57,515 nt of DNA from CAWBVG01 sp963792175 (GCA_963792175.1 CAWBVG010000025.1:1-57515), one strand, 5' to 3'; shown: positions 25,325 through 34,381, numbered from the stretch's first letter. Notes: generated from the sequence alone by a model not told the origin. Translations and numbers: made by a program.

Positions 25325-26942
25325 TTGAGTGCGGCGCCCAGCGCCCGGCCCTCCGCTTGTGGCAGCGTGACTCCGCAGAGCGCGGCCAGCGTCGGTGCGA
25401 TATCGGCTGGCGTCACCGGTTGATCGTAACGTCCGGCCTTGATGCCGTACCCCATCAAGAGAATCGGGACCCGCTGATCGTCGGCCGACGCCGTGCCGTG
25501 CGCCGCCGCCTCGGTGGAAGCGACCCAGCCGGGACGCGGCGCGAGCACGAGGTCGCCGCTCCGCCCCTCGACGTAGCTGAGCGCTGCCGCGCGCCGCCAC
25601 GGATCGGCATCGTGGCGCGCGCCCTTCAGCTGCTTCGCTTCGAAACACGTGTGCGATGCCCGGCGCCGACGCGATGGCGCGCACCACGCTCGTCCAGCAG
25701 ACGCGGTGACGCGCGCAGCCGATCGTAGACACCCTTCGCGAAGTACAGATTGCCGTCGCGGCCATCGAGCTTGGCGACGTGCGGCCGCGCCCGCCGAGAG
25801 CGGGCGCGAGCAGCGCCTCGACGCGCTCGACGATCGGCGAGGCCTGGATGCGTCCGGCGTCGGCGTGCTCCGCCACCAACTGCTCGGGAATCGGCGTGAC
25901 GCCGTGATCGGCCGACAGGGCGACGACATAGCGCCCGCGACCGACCGCGCGATCGAGGTGATCGAGCAGCGCGCCGAGCGTCGCGTCCAGCCGCGCCAGG
26001 TGTTCGCGGACTTCCTGACTCCTGGGGCCGAACTTGTGACCAATGCGATCGAGACCGGTGAAGCTGACGCCGAGCAGGTCGATGCCCTCGTGGGTTCCCA
26101 GATCGGAACTGGTCGACGAGCGACGCGGCCATCGCCGCGAGATACGCGTCGGCGAACGGGCTGGTATCCCACTGCGCCCGGAACGGCGCGTCCGGCTGTT
26201 CGGATGTCCCCTTCAACACGTGAGGAAACGTCGACTTCCACCCGGCCGGTGGACGTTCGCCCGGCGCGGCGTCGGCGTTGGGTTCGCGGGTGACCGGCAG
26301 CGACGGCGTCCAGCTCTTGCCGAAGTCCGCTGCGACGGGATGGGCGGCGATGAAGCGTGCGACCTCGGGCACCGGCGCCGGCGCGAACGCAGACGACGTG
26401 AGCCAGGTGTCGCTCGCTTCACTCAGCCACGTCACGGCGTCGCCGCCATGGCCCGCCAGCATGATCGCGCTGCGCGCCTTGGCCGAGAGCGTCACCACAT
26501 GCGCGCCGCGCTCCGCCCGCAAGCGATCGGCGAGCGTCTGAACCTTCAGTCGATAACCGCTGTTGTGATCCTTGCCGGGTCCGTCGTAGCCGAAATTGGT
26601 CGCTGACGGATCATCGGAGCACTGCACTTGCTGTCCGGACTCGCGGTCCCACCACTGATTCGAGAACACGCCGTGCGTGCTCGGGAACGTGCCTGTGGAG
26701 ATCGTCGCGTGTCCGGGGCACGTGATGGTGAGCAGGTACGGATACGCCGCCCGCGTGAACCAGGCGCCCTCGGTGACCAGGCGTTTCAATCCGGCCGTCC
26801 AGTCACCCTTGAACCGCTCGACGTAATCGGCGCGCATCTGGTCGACGACGATGATCACCGCGAGCTTCGGCGGATCGACCGCGGCCGGGCGCGCCGCCGG
26901 GGCCAGCAGGACGAGAGACACGACGAGCGCGATTCGCTTCAT
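25321..26942 (-). pseudogene. Alkaline phosphatase / type I phosphodiesterase family, four frameshifts
   Basis: ATG 26942 starts MKRIALVVSLVLLAPAARPA, a signal peptide. KLAVIIVVDQMRADYVERF has the first metal-site Asp. TITCPGHATISTGTFPSTHG has the nucleophile Thr and matches PafA-like phosphatases. After shifts near 26100, 25793, 25690 and 25640, the pieces GVSFTGLDRIGHKFGP and YVVALSADHGVTPIPEQLV (metal-site D and DH), VAKLDGRDGNLYFAKGVYD and YDQPVTPADIAPTLAALCGV continue in order to the stop at 25321. Restored length is about 540 aa. It would be a periplasmic enzyme of phosphate scavenging or phosphodiester hydrolysis. All ligand motifs survive, so the shifts look like errors. Confidence 0.7.
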
Positions 26943-28306
26943 ATCAACGTCAACGGATCAAAGGAGTAATCGGCGGGATCGAGCGGCGCGACGATCGCCT
27001 TCGGCAGCTGCGGGTTGTCGGCCGTCTCCCACAGGTTGATATCGTACGGCAGCTCGAGCCGCGCGCCCTCGCGGCCGATGAGCACCCGCACGTGCGGCCG
27101 GTATGGATCTGGCGCATACACACGTTGTACGACGCCGACCTCGCCCGTGTCGAGCCGCACGATCGTGCCGACCGGATAGATGCCGATCAGCTGGACGAAC
27201 CGCCGGACCAGGTGCTGGTCGAAATGCTTGCCGTCATTCCGTTTGAGCACTTCGAGAATGCGATCGGTTGGGAACGCCTGCTGGTAGTTTCGCTGCGAGC
27301 GCATCGCATCGTAGACGTCCGCGATACTGCACAACATCGTCCCGACATTGAGCGAGGCGCGGGTCACGCCGGCGGGGTAGCCGCTGCCGTCGATTCGCAG
27401 GTGATGCTCGAAGGCCACGACCGGCGCCAGCGTCGGCACGTCCGGCGTCTGGCGAAGGATTTCGGCGCCGTCGAGGACGTGCCGCTTCATGATTGCGAAT
27501 TCCGCGTCGTCGAGCCGATCGGGCTTGTTCAGGATCTCGATCGGGGTCCGCACTTTGCCGATATCGTGCATCAGCGCGGCGAGTCCGAATTCGCGCAGCA
27601 GCGGGCCGTCGATGCCGAGTCCCCGCGCCTGGCCCATCGTCAACACCGACACGTTGACCATGTGCGTGAAGGTGTAGTTGTCGTAGTTCTTGAGCGTGGT
27701 CAGCGCGAGCAGCGCCGTCCGGTTGTGCGCGACGGCCTGGGCCAGGCCGTCGATCATCCCGCGCGCGATCGACATGTCCGGCTTACCTTCGGTCTGCGCG
27801 CTGTCGTAGACGCTGTTGGCCGCGGAAACGGCGTCGTTGTAGAGACGCTTGATCGTCGCCATGTCGGTGGCGCTGCCTTCGACGCGCTGTCCAATGGTGA
27901 CGCGTCCCACCCGCACGTGCGCCATCGTCGGAAACGCGGAGGGGCGGTCGATGGCGTGGTCCTGCTCGACCGAGGTGAAGGCCTCGACGAACAGGACGAG
28001 CTCGTCCATGGTCACGCCGCGATCGATGGTGATGCGCTCGACGCCCGCGGTTTGCAGCCGCCGGACCAGCGGCCCCATGGTGTCGGCCTTCGCCATCGGC
28101 ATGTCGTCGACGATGACTTCGTCGGCGACGAGGCCGACGACGACCGACGGCTGGAGACTGTGCAGGAGCTGCAGCGCGGTGGCCAGCGATTCCAGGTTCC
28201 GCGCGATGATCGGATGGCCTTTGGAATAGAGCTGCGCCGAACGAAGGGTCGCCGCGAAGCGGCGCAAGAGCTCGTCAGCCAGCTGCAGACGCGGCGGCGT
28301 CGTCAC
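26939..28306 (-). CDS. HD-GYP domain protein with LYxxxHP N-terminal module (copy 1)
   Basis: 455 aa from GTG 28306, overlapping the preceding stop (GTGA). Residues about 1-150 hold LLRRFAATLRSAQLYSKGHP, VVVGLVADEVIVDD, a helical part and a final strand pair (HVRVGRVTIGQRV). Residues about 190-350 are the HD-GYP domain: YTFTHMVNVSVLTMGQARGL, ALMHDIGKVRTPIEILNKPD, FEHHLRIDGSGYPAGV, IADVYDAMRSQRNYQ. HD, HDIGK, HH and GYP motifs are intact, so c-di-GMP hydrolysis is plausible. A C-terminal beta part (PVGTIVRLDTGEVGVVQRVY, ending DPLTLI) matches the second copy. It stands downstream of a HEAT-like protein sharing the N-terminal pattern. Confidence 0.9.
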   Translation of the reverse strand: MTTPPRLQLADELLRRFAATLRSAQLYSKGHPIIARNLESLATALQLLHSLQPSVVVGLVADEVIVDDMPMAKADTMGPLVRRLQTAGVERITIDRGVTMDELVLFVEAFTSVEQDHAIDRPSAFPTMAHVRVGRVTIGQRVEGSATDMATIKRLYNDAVSAANSVYDSAQTEGKPDMSIARGMIDGLAQAVAHNRTALLALTTLKNYDNYTFTHMVNVSVLTMGQARGLGIDGPLLREFGLAALMHDIGKVRTPIEILNKPDRLDDAEFAIMKRHVLDGAEILRQTPDVPTLAPVVAFEHHLRIDGSGYPAGVTRASLNVGTMLCSIADVYDAMRSQRNYQQAFPTDRILEVLKRNDGKHFDQHLVRRFVQLIGIYPVGTIVRLDTGEVGVVQRVYAPDPYRPHVRVLIGREGARLELPYDINLWETADNPQLPKAIVAPLDPADYSFDPLTLI

Positions 28307-30534
28307 TGGGCGCTCCGGTTGGGAAGATGCGCGCGGGCCGCCGCGCGCATGCCGCGCGAGCCTTCGGCGATCGCTTGCTCGAGCACGGCAATGGCGTCCG
28401 GCGTCCCGATGCGTCCGAGCGCGGCCGCGGCCGCGTGTCTCAACGCCGCCGTCCGCCGCGGCGCCCACCATTCACCCTTTCTGAGGGCATCTTTCAGCGG
28501 TGCAATGCCTGCGGGATCCTTGAGCGCGCCCAGCGATTCGATGGCGCTCAGGTACACCGCCCTGAGCGGTCCGCGATGGTCCACGTGTTCGATGATGTAG
28601 GCAAACAGCGGCGTCGCGCGCTCGTCGCGCACCGTGCCGATGGACTGCATGATTGCGTCGCGTGACTGCAGCGTGCCGGTGGTCAGCGCCTGTTCGAGGA
28701 TCTTGTACGCCGCTTCCGTGCCGATGTTGAGAATCGCCCGCACCGCTTCACGCTGCACCTGCGGCTCGTTGTCGTCGAGCAGTTCGGTCAGGTCCGGCAG
28801 CGCGTCGCTGCCGCCGAACTCCCGCATCATCTGGATGGCGGTACGCCGTACCGCCGGATTCTGCGAGTTCTTGAGCCGTTCGATCGTCCGGCGGGCGACG
28901 GCGCCGAACGCCAGCAGGATGGCGGTCAGCCGCTGGCGCGTGCGCGGCCGCGATTCGACCGACAGCGATTCGGCGAGCGGCCGCACCAGTACCTCGCCGA
29001 GCGACACGCAGAGCGCCTTGATGCGCTCGAACTGCGGCTCGTCGACCGTCGCCAGGTGGGTGACGATGTGCCGCATCATCGATCCGCCGACCAGCAGGTC
29101 GATCGCAATCGTCGCGTCCTGGCGGTGGGCCTTCGATCCGCCGCCCGACGCTTCACTGACCACGATCGCCAGCAGCTCCGACGCGGCGTCGAAGTCGCCG
29201 ACGAGGAGCAGGTCTTCCAGCAGCGACACCACCGGCGCCATCAGCGCGCCCCATCGCTCGTCGTCGTCTTCGATCCGAAGGAGATCGAGGAACAGCTGGA
29301 GGTCGAGGCTGCGCAAGGCGCTGGTGGCGATCGTGCCAAGCCACGCGCTCACCCGTTCGGGCGGATCGTCGCTGACGCGCTCGACGTCCACTGCCTGGGT
29401 CCGGGCTCCCGAGAGCTCGCGGCCGTACTCCTCCGAGACGTAGGACTCGTCCGTGTACGACGTCAGCAGTTTCTGCGCGACGTGGTTCCAGACGTCTTCG
29501 AACCCTTCCGTGCTGCCGAGCGGCGAGGCGGCGACGTTGGTGCGCGCGAGCGACAACAGCCGCTCCTGCTGATCCGGGTCGCGGACCAGGGCCTGGAACG
29601 CCTGCGCGACGCGATCGGTCGGCGAGCTCTGAGCGATGACCTGACGCGAGACGAACGCGGCAATCGTGTCTTCCGACATGCGGCTGGTGACCGCCTGCAC
29701 GACCTGCGCGCCTTCGTCGGCGGACCGCCGTTTCTCGAGCAGCCCCAGCAGCATCTCCGGCGACAAGTGGCCGACGGACGCCGCCATGTTCTGCAGAATG
29801 GGTTCGACGCGGTCCGGCGCGTTTTTCGACACGACGTCGATGATGCCGCGGAGCATCCTCAAGACGGCGGCGGTTTTTGCGCCGATGCCGCCGGCGGTCT
29901 CCATCTTGCTCTCCACCGTCGACATCAGATCGCACAGCTGGTCGGCGTTGCCGGCCAGGCTGATCAGATCGTTGATCGCGGCGTCGTCCAGCTCGAAGGC
30001 GTTGCCCTGCAGGCAGTTCGTGACGACGCGATCCCAGACGGCGTGCTGCCCGCTGGCCCGTTCGCGCAGTACCTCCGCGTAGTCGATTTCCCGCAGCTCC
30101 AGGTGGCGGCCGGCCATGGTCGTCCAGACCCGGGCGATCCCGCCGTCGGTTCGGACCGATTCCGGCGTTCTCCCGAGCAGCAGCAGGAACATCCGCCAGG
30201 CTTCGATGTCGCCGCCCGGATGGACCGTGAGTTGTCCAATCAGATGACTGTGGAGGAGAGCCGCCAACTCGCTGAGCGCGCCTTCCGGCCGGGCCGGCGC
30301 CCGCTCGTCGAGGAGCAGTCCGTCGGGCAGGACGGTGACCACGAGCGGCTCCGTCAGTGCGCCGGGCGACGTGATCTGGACGATGCGCCCGAGCGTCGCG
30401 GCGATCGCCGGGTGGCCCGCCGGATACAGCAGCACGGCGCGCGCGGCGGCCTTGCACGCGCGCGCGAACTCGACGAGGCGTGTGGCCTCTTCGGTCGTCA
30501 GCGTCGGGCGGGCGTCGCTCAGGTCCGGCATCAC
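28303..30534 (-). CDS. HEAT-repeat protein with LYPxxHP N-terminal module (copy 1)
   Basis: 743 aa from GTG 30534, overlapping the stop of HD-GYP copy 2. The N-terminal module is LVEFARACKAAARAVLLYPA-GHP, LVVTVLPDGLLLDE, then ARVWTTMAGRHLELREIDYA. A long all-helical middle has no recognised domain. About residues 530-740 are HEAT/PBS-lyase repeats: NPAVRRTAIQMMREFGGSDA, DNEPQVQREAVRAILNIGTE, RTAALRHAAAAALGRIGTPD. No enzyme motif or membrane helix is seen. It aligns along most of its length with the protein at 31911-34121, for example W-x6-L-x-L-x-x-IDY-x-x-[VL]-L. A scaffold role next to HD-GYP enzymes is inferred. Confidence 0.75.
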   Translation of the reverse strand: MMPDLSDARPTLTTEEATRLVEFARACKAAARAVLLYPAGHPAIAATLGRIVQITSPGALTEPLVVTVLPDGLLLDERAPARPEGALSELAALLHSHLIGQLTVHPGGDIEAWRMFLLLLGRTPESVRTDGGIARVWTTMAGRHLELREIDYAEVLRERASGQHAVWDRVVTNCLQGNAFELDDAAINDLISLAGNADQLCDLMSTVESKMETAGGIGAKTAAVLRMLRGIIDVVSKNAPDRVEPILQNMAASVGHLSPEMLLGLLEKRRSADEGAQVVQAVTSRMSEDTIAAFVSRQVIAQSSPTDRVAQAFQALVRDPDQQERLLSLARTNVAASPLGSTEGFEDVWNHVAQKLLTSYTDESYVSEEYGRELSGARTQAVDVERVSDDPPERVSAWLGTIATSALRSLDLQLFLDLLRIEDDDERWGALMAPVVSLLEDLLLVGDFDAASELLAIVVSEASGGGSKAHRQDATIAIDLLVGGSMMRHIVTHLATVDEPQFERIKALCVSLGEVLVRPLAESLSVESRPRTRQRLTAILLAFGAVARRTIERLKNSQNPAVRRTAIQMMREFGGSDALPDLTELLDDNEPQVQREAVRAILNIGTEAAYKILEQALTTGTLQSRDAIMQSIGTVRDERATPLFAYIIEHVDHRGPLRAVYLSAIESLGALKDPAGIAPLKDALRKGEWWAPRRTAALRHAAAAALGRIGTPDAIAVLEQAIAEGSRGMRAAARAHLPNRSAQ

Positions 30535-31886
30535 AGATACGTCAGCGGGTCGATGGCGAGCGGCTCGGGATCCACGGCTTCGACCACCGCGCGCAGGTGC
30601 TCGCCGCGGCTGTCACGCTCCCAGGTGTTGACGAGCAGCGGAGCCTCGAGACGCGCGCCGGTCTTGTCGGCGAGGATTTTGACCTGCGGCCGGAATGGAT
30701 CCGTCGGATGCTCGGCCGACACGACCGCGAGTTCGTCGGTGTTGAGACGCACGAGATTCCCGACCGGAAACAGCCCCATCAGATTCACGAATCGCTTCAG
30801 CAGCGGCTGGTTGAACGCCGGATTGCCCTGTTCGCCCATGATGTTGCGGATGCGATCGGTCGCGAGCCCCTTCCGGTAGGGCCGCGTGCTGCGCAACGCG
30901 TCGAAGACGTCGGCGATCGACACGATCATCGTGCACAAATTGAGCTGGCGGCTGCCGATCTTCTCGGGGTAGCCGCTCAGATCCTGTTTGAGATGGTGCT
31001 CGAACGCAACAATCGGCGCCAGCGCCGGCATTTCGGGCGTCCGCCGCAGGATGTGGGCGCCGTCGATGACGTGCCGCTTCATGATCTCGAATTCGTCCTT
31101 CGTCAGCTTGTCTGGCTTGTTCAGGACCTCGAGCGGCGTGTTGACCTTTCCGATGTCGTGCATCAGCGCCGCGAACCCGAACTCCCGCAGCAGCGGCCCC
31201 TGGATGTTGAGCGCCCGCGCCTGCGCCATGGCCAGCGCAGAGACGTTGACCATGTGCGTAAACGTGTAATTGTCGTACTTCTTCAGCGCGGTGAGCGCCA
31301 TCAGCGACGTACGGTCCTGGGCCACCATTTTCGCCAGGCCGTCGACGATCTTGCGGGCCGCCGCCGGGTCGGGCTGATCGCCGGCCTTGGCCGCCTGCCA
31401 GAGCGATTCGGCCGTTTCGACCGCCGTCGAGTAGAGGCGGCGTGCGGCGGCGATCCCGACCTGGTCATCGCTCGACTCCTCGACGACCACTTTCCCCAGC
31501 GCGATGTGCCGGACGCCCTTGGCTGCCAGCCGATCCGCGATCGGCGCCATCGACTGCCGATCCGCGAGAAACCCGATAAAACCGCGGAGCTCCTCGCGCG
31601 TCAGGCCGCGCGACAGCGTCACCTTCTCGATCTCCCGTTCCCGGAGATCGCGCGCGAAACCGACGAGCGCCGCCGTGCCGCGCGGCAGCCGCGTGGCGTC
31701 GACGATCACCTCGTCGCCGACGAACCCGATGACGACGGTCGGAGCGGCCTGCAGGGCCTCTGTCGCGGCGGCCGCGAGGCCGTCGATGCCCCGCTGTACC
31801 AGAGGATGGGTTGGCGAATAGAGCTCCGTGCCGCGCAACGCCGTCGCCAGGCGCCTCACGAGCTCCTCCGCCCTGGTCTGGTCCAT
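30531..31886 (-). CDS. HD-GYP domain protein with LYxxxHP N-terminal module (copy 2)
   Basis: 451 aa from ATG 31886. The N-terminal module is LVRRLATALRGTELYSPTHP, VVIGFVGDEVIVDATRLPRG, IEKVTLSRGLTREELRGFIG. The HD-GYP part has YTFTHMVNVSALAMAQARAL, ALMHDIGKVNTPLEVLNKPD, FEHHLKQDLSGYPEKI and IADVFDALRSTRPYRKGL. The second half of the motif reads DLSGYP instead of the usual DG[ST]GYP. The metal-binding His/Asp set is otherwise kept, so activity may be kept or altered. The C-terminus PVGNLVRLNTDELAVVSAEH ends DPLTYL, like copy 1. It starts 24 nt after the HEAT-like gene upstream and overlaps the next one by 4 nt. Confidence 0.9.
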   Translation of the reverse strand: MDQTRAEELVRRLATALRGTELYSPTHPLVQRGIDGLAAAATEALQAAPTVVIGFVGDEVIVDATRLPRGTAALVGFARDLREREIEKVTLSRGLTREELRGFIGFLADRQSMAPIADRLAAKGVRHIALGKVVVEESSDDQVGIAAARRLYSTAVETAESLWQAAKAGDQPDPAAARKIVDGLAKMVAQDRTSLMALTALKKYDNYTFTHMVNVSALAMAQARALNIQGPLLREFGFAALMHDIGKVNTPLEVLNKPDKLTKDEFEIMKRHVIDGAHILRRTPEMPALAPIVAFEHHLKQDLSGYPEKIGSRQLNLCTMIVSIADVFDALRSTRPYRKGLATDRIRNIMGEQGNPAFNQPLLKRFVNLMGLFPVGNLVRLNTDELAVVSAEHPTDPFRPQVKILADKTGARLEAPLLVNTWERDSRGEHLRAVVEAVDPEPLAIDPLTYL

Positions 31887-31910
31887 GCCGTCTCTATTTA
31901 TCGGCTCTTC

Positions 31911-34121
31911 CTATCTATGGGCGGCGGCAATTTTTCTGAGCAGCCGATCCCCGGTTTTTGCCGCATTCGCCAGGACAGTCTGCGCTGCGGGAGTTCCGAT
32001 CCGGGCCAGGGCGCCCACGCCCCGCTCTTTGAGGGTCCGCAGCTTCCGGCGGCCGAAAAACCCGCGCCGGGCGATGACACGGGCCAGCGCCGAGACCCCC
32101 GTGTCACTCGGCACCAGGCCAAGCGCCTCGATGGTCTCGAGCACGACCTCGTGATCCTTGCCGAGCGGTTCGCTCTCCTCGATGATCCGGACGAGCATCG
32201 GGACGACACGAGGATCGCGCTCGGCCACCAGCGCCTCGATGACCGCCCGCCGCATCTCGCCGGTGGCGGCGCGAAGGACCGTGTGAATGGCGCGGCCCGC
32301 TGCCGGATCGGGGATCGCGGTCAATGCCGAGATGGCCGCCTGAGCCACCCGCGGATCGGCCTTCCGCAGGAGCGGCTGCAACAGCGGGACGCCCTCCGCT
32401 CGACCGATCCGGCCGACGAGCCGTACGCCCTGTTGCTGAACGTACCAGCGTGGGTCTTCCAGGAGCGATGGCAGGCGCTGGATCGCGGCGGCGCCAAAGG
32501 CCACGATCGCATCGGCGGCCAGGCGCGAGGCCTCGGAGTCTTCCTCGACCATCGTCACCGGTTTGAGGGCTTCGATCGCGGCAGGGCCGATGTGCTCGAC
32601 AATTGCGCGGATCGCCGTGCGCGCGGGCGGGTCAACGTCGCCCAGGAGAGCCGCCGTATCCAGCATCGCCAGCGATTCGGCCAGCCGATCGAGCGCCTGC
32701 CGGCAGGCGTCGCGTCCGAGCGCCGATGGCGCCCGGCTGCGTGCGGCCAGCGCGGCCGTCACCGTCCTGGCATCGTCGTACGCGCCGGACATCAGCAGAT
32801 CCTCGGCGAGCGCTTCCATGTCCTCCGCAATGCCGGCGGCGCGCGTCGCGTCGCGCTCGAGCGTCAGCAGATCGATGAGCAGCGTGACCGACAGCGCGCG
32901 CACGCTGTTCTGACCGAGCGTTTCCATCCAGGCCGGCAGCTCCGGCGGAAGGTCGGCTGCCGCCATTCGTTCGGCTCGTCCTCCGACGCCGTCGAGGGCG
33001 CCGCGATACGACTCCGACATGTACGGTTTCTCGTTGTACGAGACGAGCAGCTCCTCCATCGATGTCCACAGCACCTGGAATTGTCCGGAGCGGCCGAAGT
33101 CGGTCTCGCTCAACATGCTGCGCGTCATGGTCAGCACCCGGCGCTTGCGATCGGCGTCCGGCGCAATGGTGTTGAAGATGGTGGCGAGCCGGTCCGAGGC
33201 CTGTCCTTCGAGGGCCAGCGCCGTCGACAGCAGCTGGGCGACTCTCACGTCGTCGAACGCCGCGGTCATCCCCTTGACGACGGCGATCTGATCGACGGGA
33301 TCCTCCTGCGTCTGCATCACCTGCATGACGACCTGCGGATTCAGGTTGACCGCCGCGGTGGCGATATTGCCCATGACGTCCGACAGCCGATCGGGCGCCA
33401 GGACCGAGACGATGCCCTTGAGGTGCCGGAACGCGGCGAGCACCGTCGCGGCCTGCGAGGTGATCATCGGCGAGCCGTCCGCGGCGCATTTCGGCGCCAT
33501 GACGGCCGATGCGAGCTCGCCAATCTCGACCGCGCTGGACGCGATGTCGAGCAGCCGGCGCTGGGAGAGCTCGTCGAACGCCGTCTGTCCGGCGGTGATC
33601 GACAGCACGATGGAGCGCCAGAGGTCGTCGCGACCGGCCGCGGCGCGCTCGCCCGCGTGCTCGCGCGCGAGCAGCTGCTCGTAGTCGATTTGATCGAGCA
33701 CGATCGAAGGGTCGCCTTCGACGGCCCATATCTTCGCGGGACCGCCGCGCTGACGCCGCTCCGCCGCATCCAGCGTGAGGACGTGCAGCAGGCGGTGCAG
33801 CGCGGCCTGCGACACCGCCCCGACGAACAGGATGTGGATCAAATCGCGATCGTGCAGCATCGCCGCGGCTTCAGCGATGGCGGTCTCGTCGCGGTTCGCT
33901 TCGGCGCCTTCGACCATCAGCGTTTCGGGCGTAATGCCCAGTGCGAACGCGGTGCCCTTCGACGCCTGCTGGATGGCGTCGGCGAGGCGTTCGACCGCCG
34001 CCCTCACCGACGGGTGGTCGGGCGGATAGAGCGTCCAGTTGCGAACGGCGGCGAGCAGCGTGCGCGCGAGTTGCAACAGCCCCTGGGCGAGCTCGGGGGA
34101 CAGCTGGGAGGCCTGGGACAC
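31911..34121 (-). CDS. HEAT-repeat protein with LYPxxHP N-terminal module (copy 2)
   Basis: 736 aa from GTG 34121 (SQASQLSPELAQGLLQLART). The open frame continues upstream through the word array, but GTG 34121 is the last start outside it. The N-terminal module is LLAAVRNWTLYPPDHPSVRA, FALGITPETLMVEG, IHILFVGAVSQAALHRLLHV, then IWAVEGDPSIVLDQIDYEQL. A helical middle follows, and HEAT-like repeats are at about residues 540-730 (DPRWYVQQQGVRLVGRIGRA, DPRVAQAAISALTAIPDPAA, ATGEMRRAVIEALVAERDPR). It is a paralogue of the protein at 28303-30534 and the first gene of the minus-strand operon; its promoter should lie in or beyond the array at 34139-34334. Confidence 0.75.
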   Translation of the reverse strand: MSQASQLSPELAQGLLQLARTLLAAVRNWTLYPPDHPSVRAAVERLADAIQQASKGTAFALGITPETLMVEGAEANRDETAIAEAAAMLHDRDLIHILFVGAVSQAALHRLLHVLTLDAAERRQRGGPAKIWAVEGDPSIVLDQIDYEQLLAREHAGERAAAGRDDLWRSIVLSITAGQTAFDELSQRRLLDIASSAVEIGELASAVMAPKCAADGSPMITSQAATVLAAFRHLKGIVSVLAPDRLSDVMGNIATAAVNLNPQVVMQVMQTQEDPVDQIAVVKGMTAAFDDVRVAQLLSTALALEGQASDRLATIFNTIAPDADRKRRVLTMTRSMLSETDFGRSGQFQVLWTSMEELLVSYNEKPYMSESYRGALDGVGGRAERMAAADLPPELPAWMETLGQNSVRALSVTLLIDLLTLERDATRAAGIAEDMEALAEDLLMSGAYDDARTVTAALAARSRAPSALGRDACRQALDRLAESLAMLDTAALLGDVDPPARTAIRAIVEHIGPAAIEALKPVTMVEEDSEASRLAADAIVAFGAAAIQRLPSLLEDPRWYVQQQGVRLVGRIGRAEGVPLLQPLLRKADPRVAQAAISALTAIPDPAAGRAIHTVLRAATGEMRRAVIEALVAERDPRVVPMLVRIIEESEPLGKDHEVVLETIEALGLVPSDTGVSALARVIARRGFFGRRKLRTLKERGVGALARIGTPAAQTVLANAAKTGDRLLRKIAAAHR

Positions 34122-34138
34122 GCGGCGGATTATAGGGC

Positions 34139-34334
34139 GCACGAGTGCTGGGTGCTGGTGCTGAGTGCTAGGTGCCAGGTGTCGCGTGTCGAGTGCCTCG
34201 TGCTGTGCCGAGTGCTGTGCCTGGTGCCTGGTGCTGTGCCTGGTGCCGCGGCACCTGCACCCAGCACAGCACCCGCACCTGGCACTCGGCACTCGGCACG
34301 AGCACCCAGCACTTAGCACTCAGCACCCAGCACC
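34139..34334. repeat. Large inverted word array (GTGCTGG / CCAGCAC), about 196 nt
   Basis: The left arm is a run of words GTGCTGG, GTGCTGA, GTGCTAG, GTGCCAG, GTGTCGC, GTGTCGA and so on. The right arm is the complement series (CACCCAGCACAGCACC, ACTCGGCACTCGGCAC, CACCCAGCACTTAGCACT). They meet in the palindrome GGTGCCGCGGCACC at 34242-34255. It separates the divergent HEAT-like and nucleoside phosphorylase genes, and could form a cruciform of roughly 85 bp per arm. Confidence 0.9.
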
Positions 34335-34340
34335 CGCTTG

Positions 34341-34381
34341 CCCGCCGTAGCTCGCCGGTCGAGCGACCGAGCGGAGGCGGG
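34341..34381. repeat. CGCCG...GCGGAGGCGGG palindrome, copy 1
   Basis: CCCGCCGTAGCTCGCC, GGTCGAGCGACC, GAGCGGAGGCGGG forms an imperfect stem with the inner palindrome GGTCGAGCGACC. It is followed at once by a TATACT-like box (34383-34388) 11 nt before the ATG of the phosphorylase gene. Confidence 0.6.

Noticed and set aside
30480..34316. Open plus-strand frame of 1278 codons antisense to the HEAT/HD-GYP genes
   Set aside because: Its product is dominated by Arg, Gly, Pro, His and Asp with no domain; it mirrors high-GC codon use of the real minus-strand genes and runs through the word array.
34130..34330. Short open frames within the GTGCTGG array
   Set aside because: Low-complexity translation of repeat words; no start context or homology.
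34139..34334. CRISPR array
   Set aside because: Units of about 7 nt, no unique spacers, inverted halves, no cas genes.
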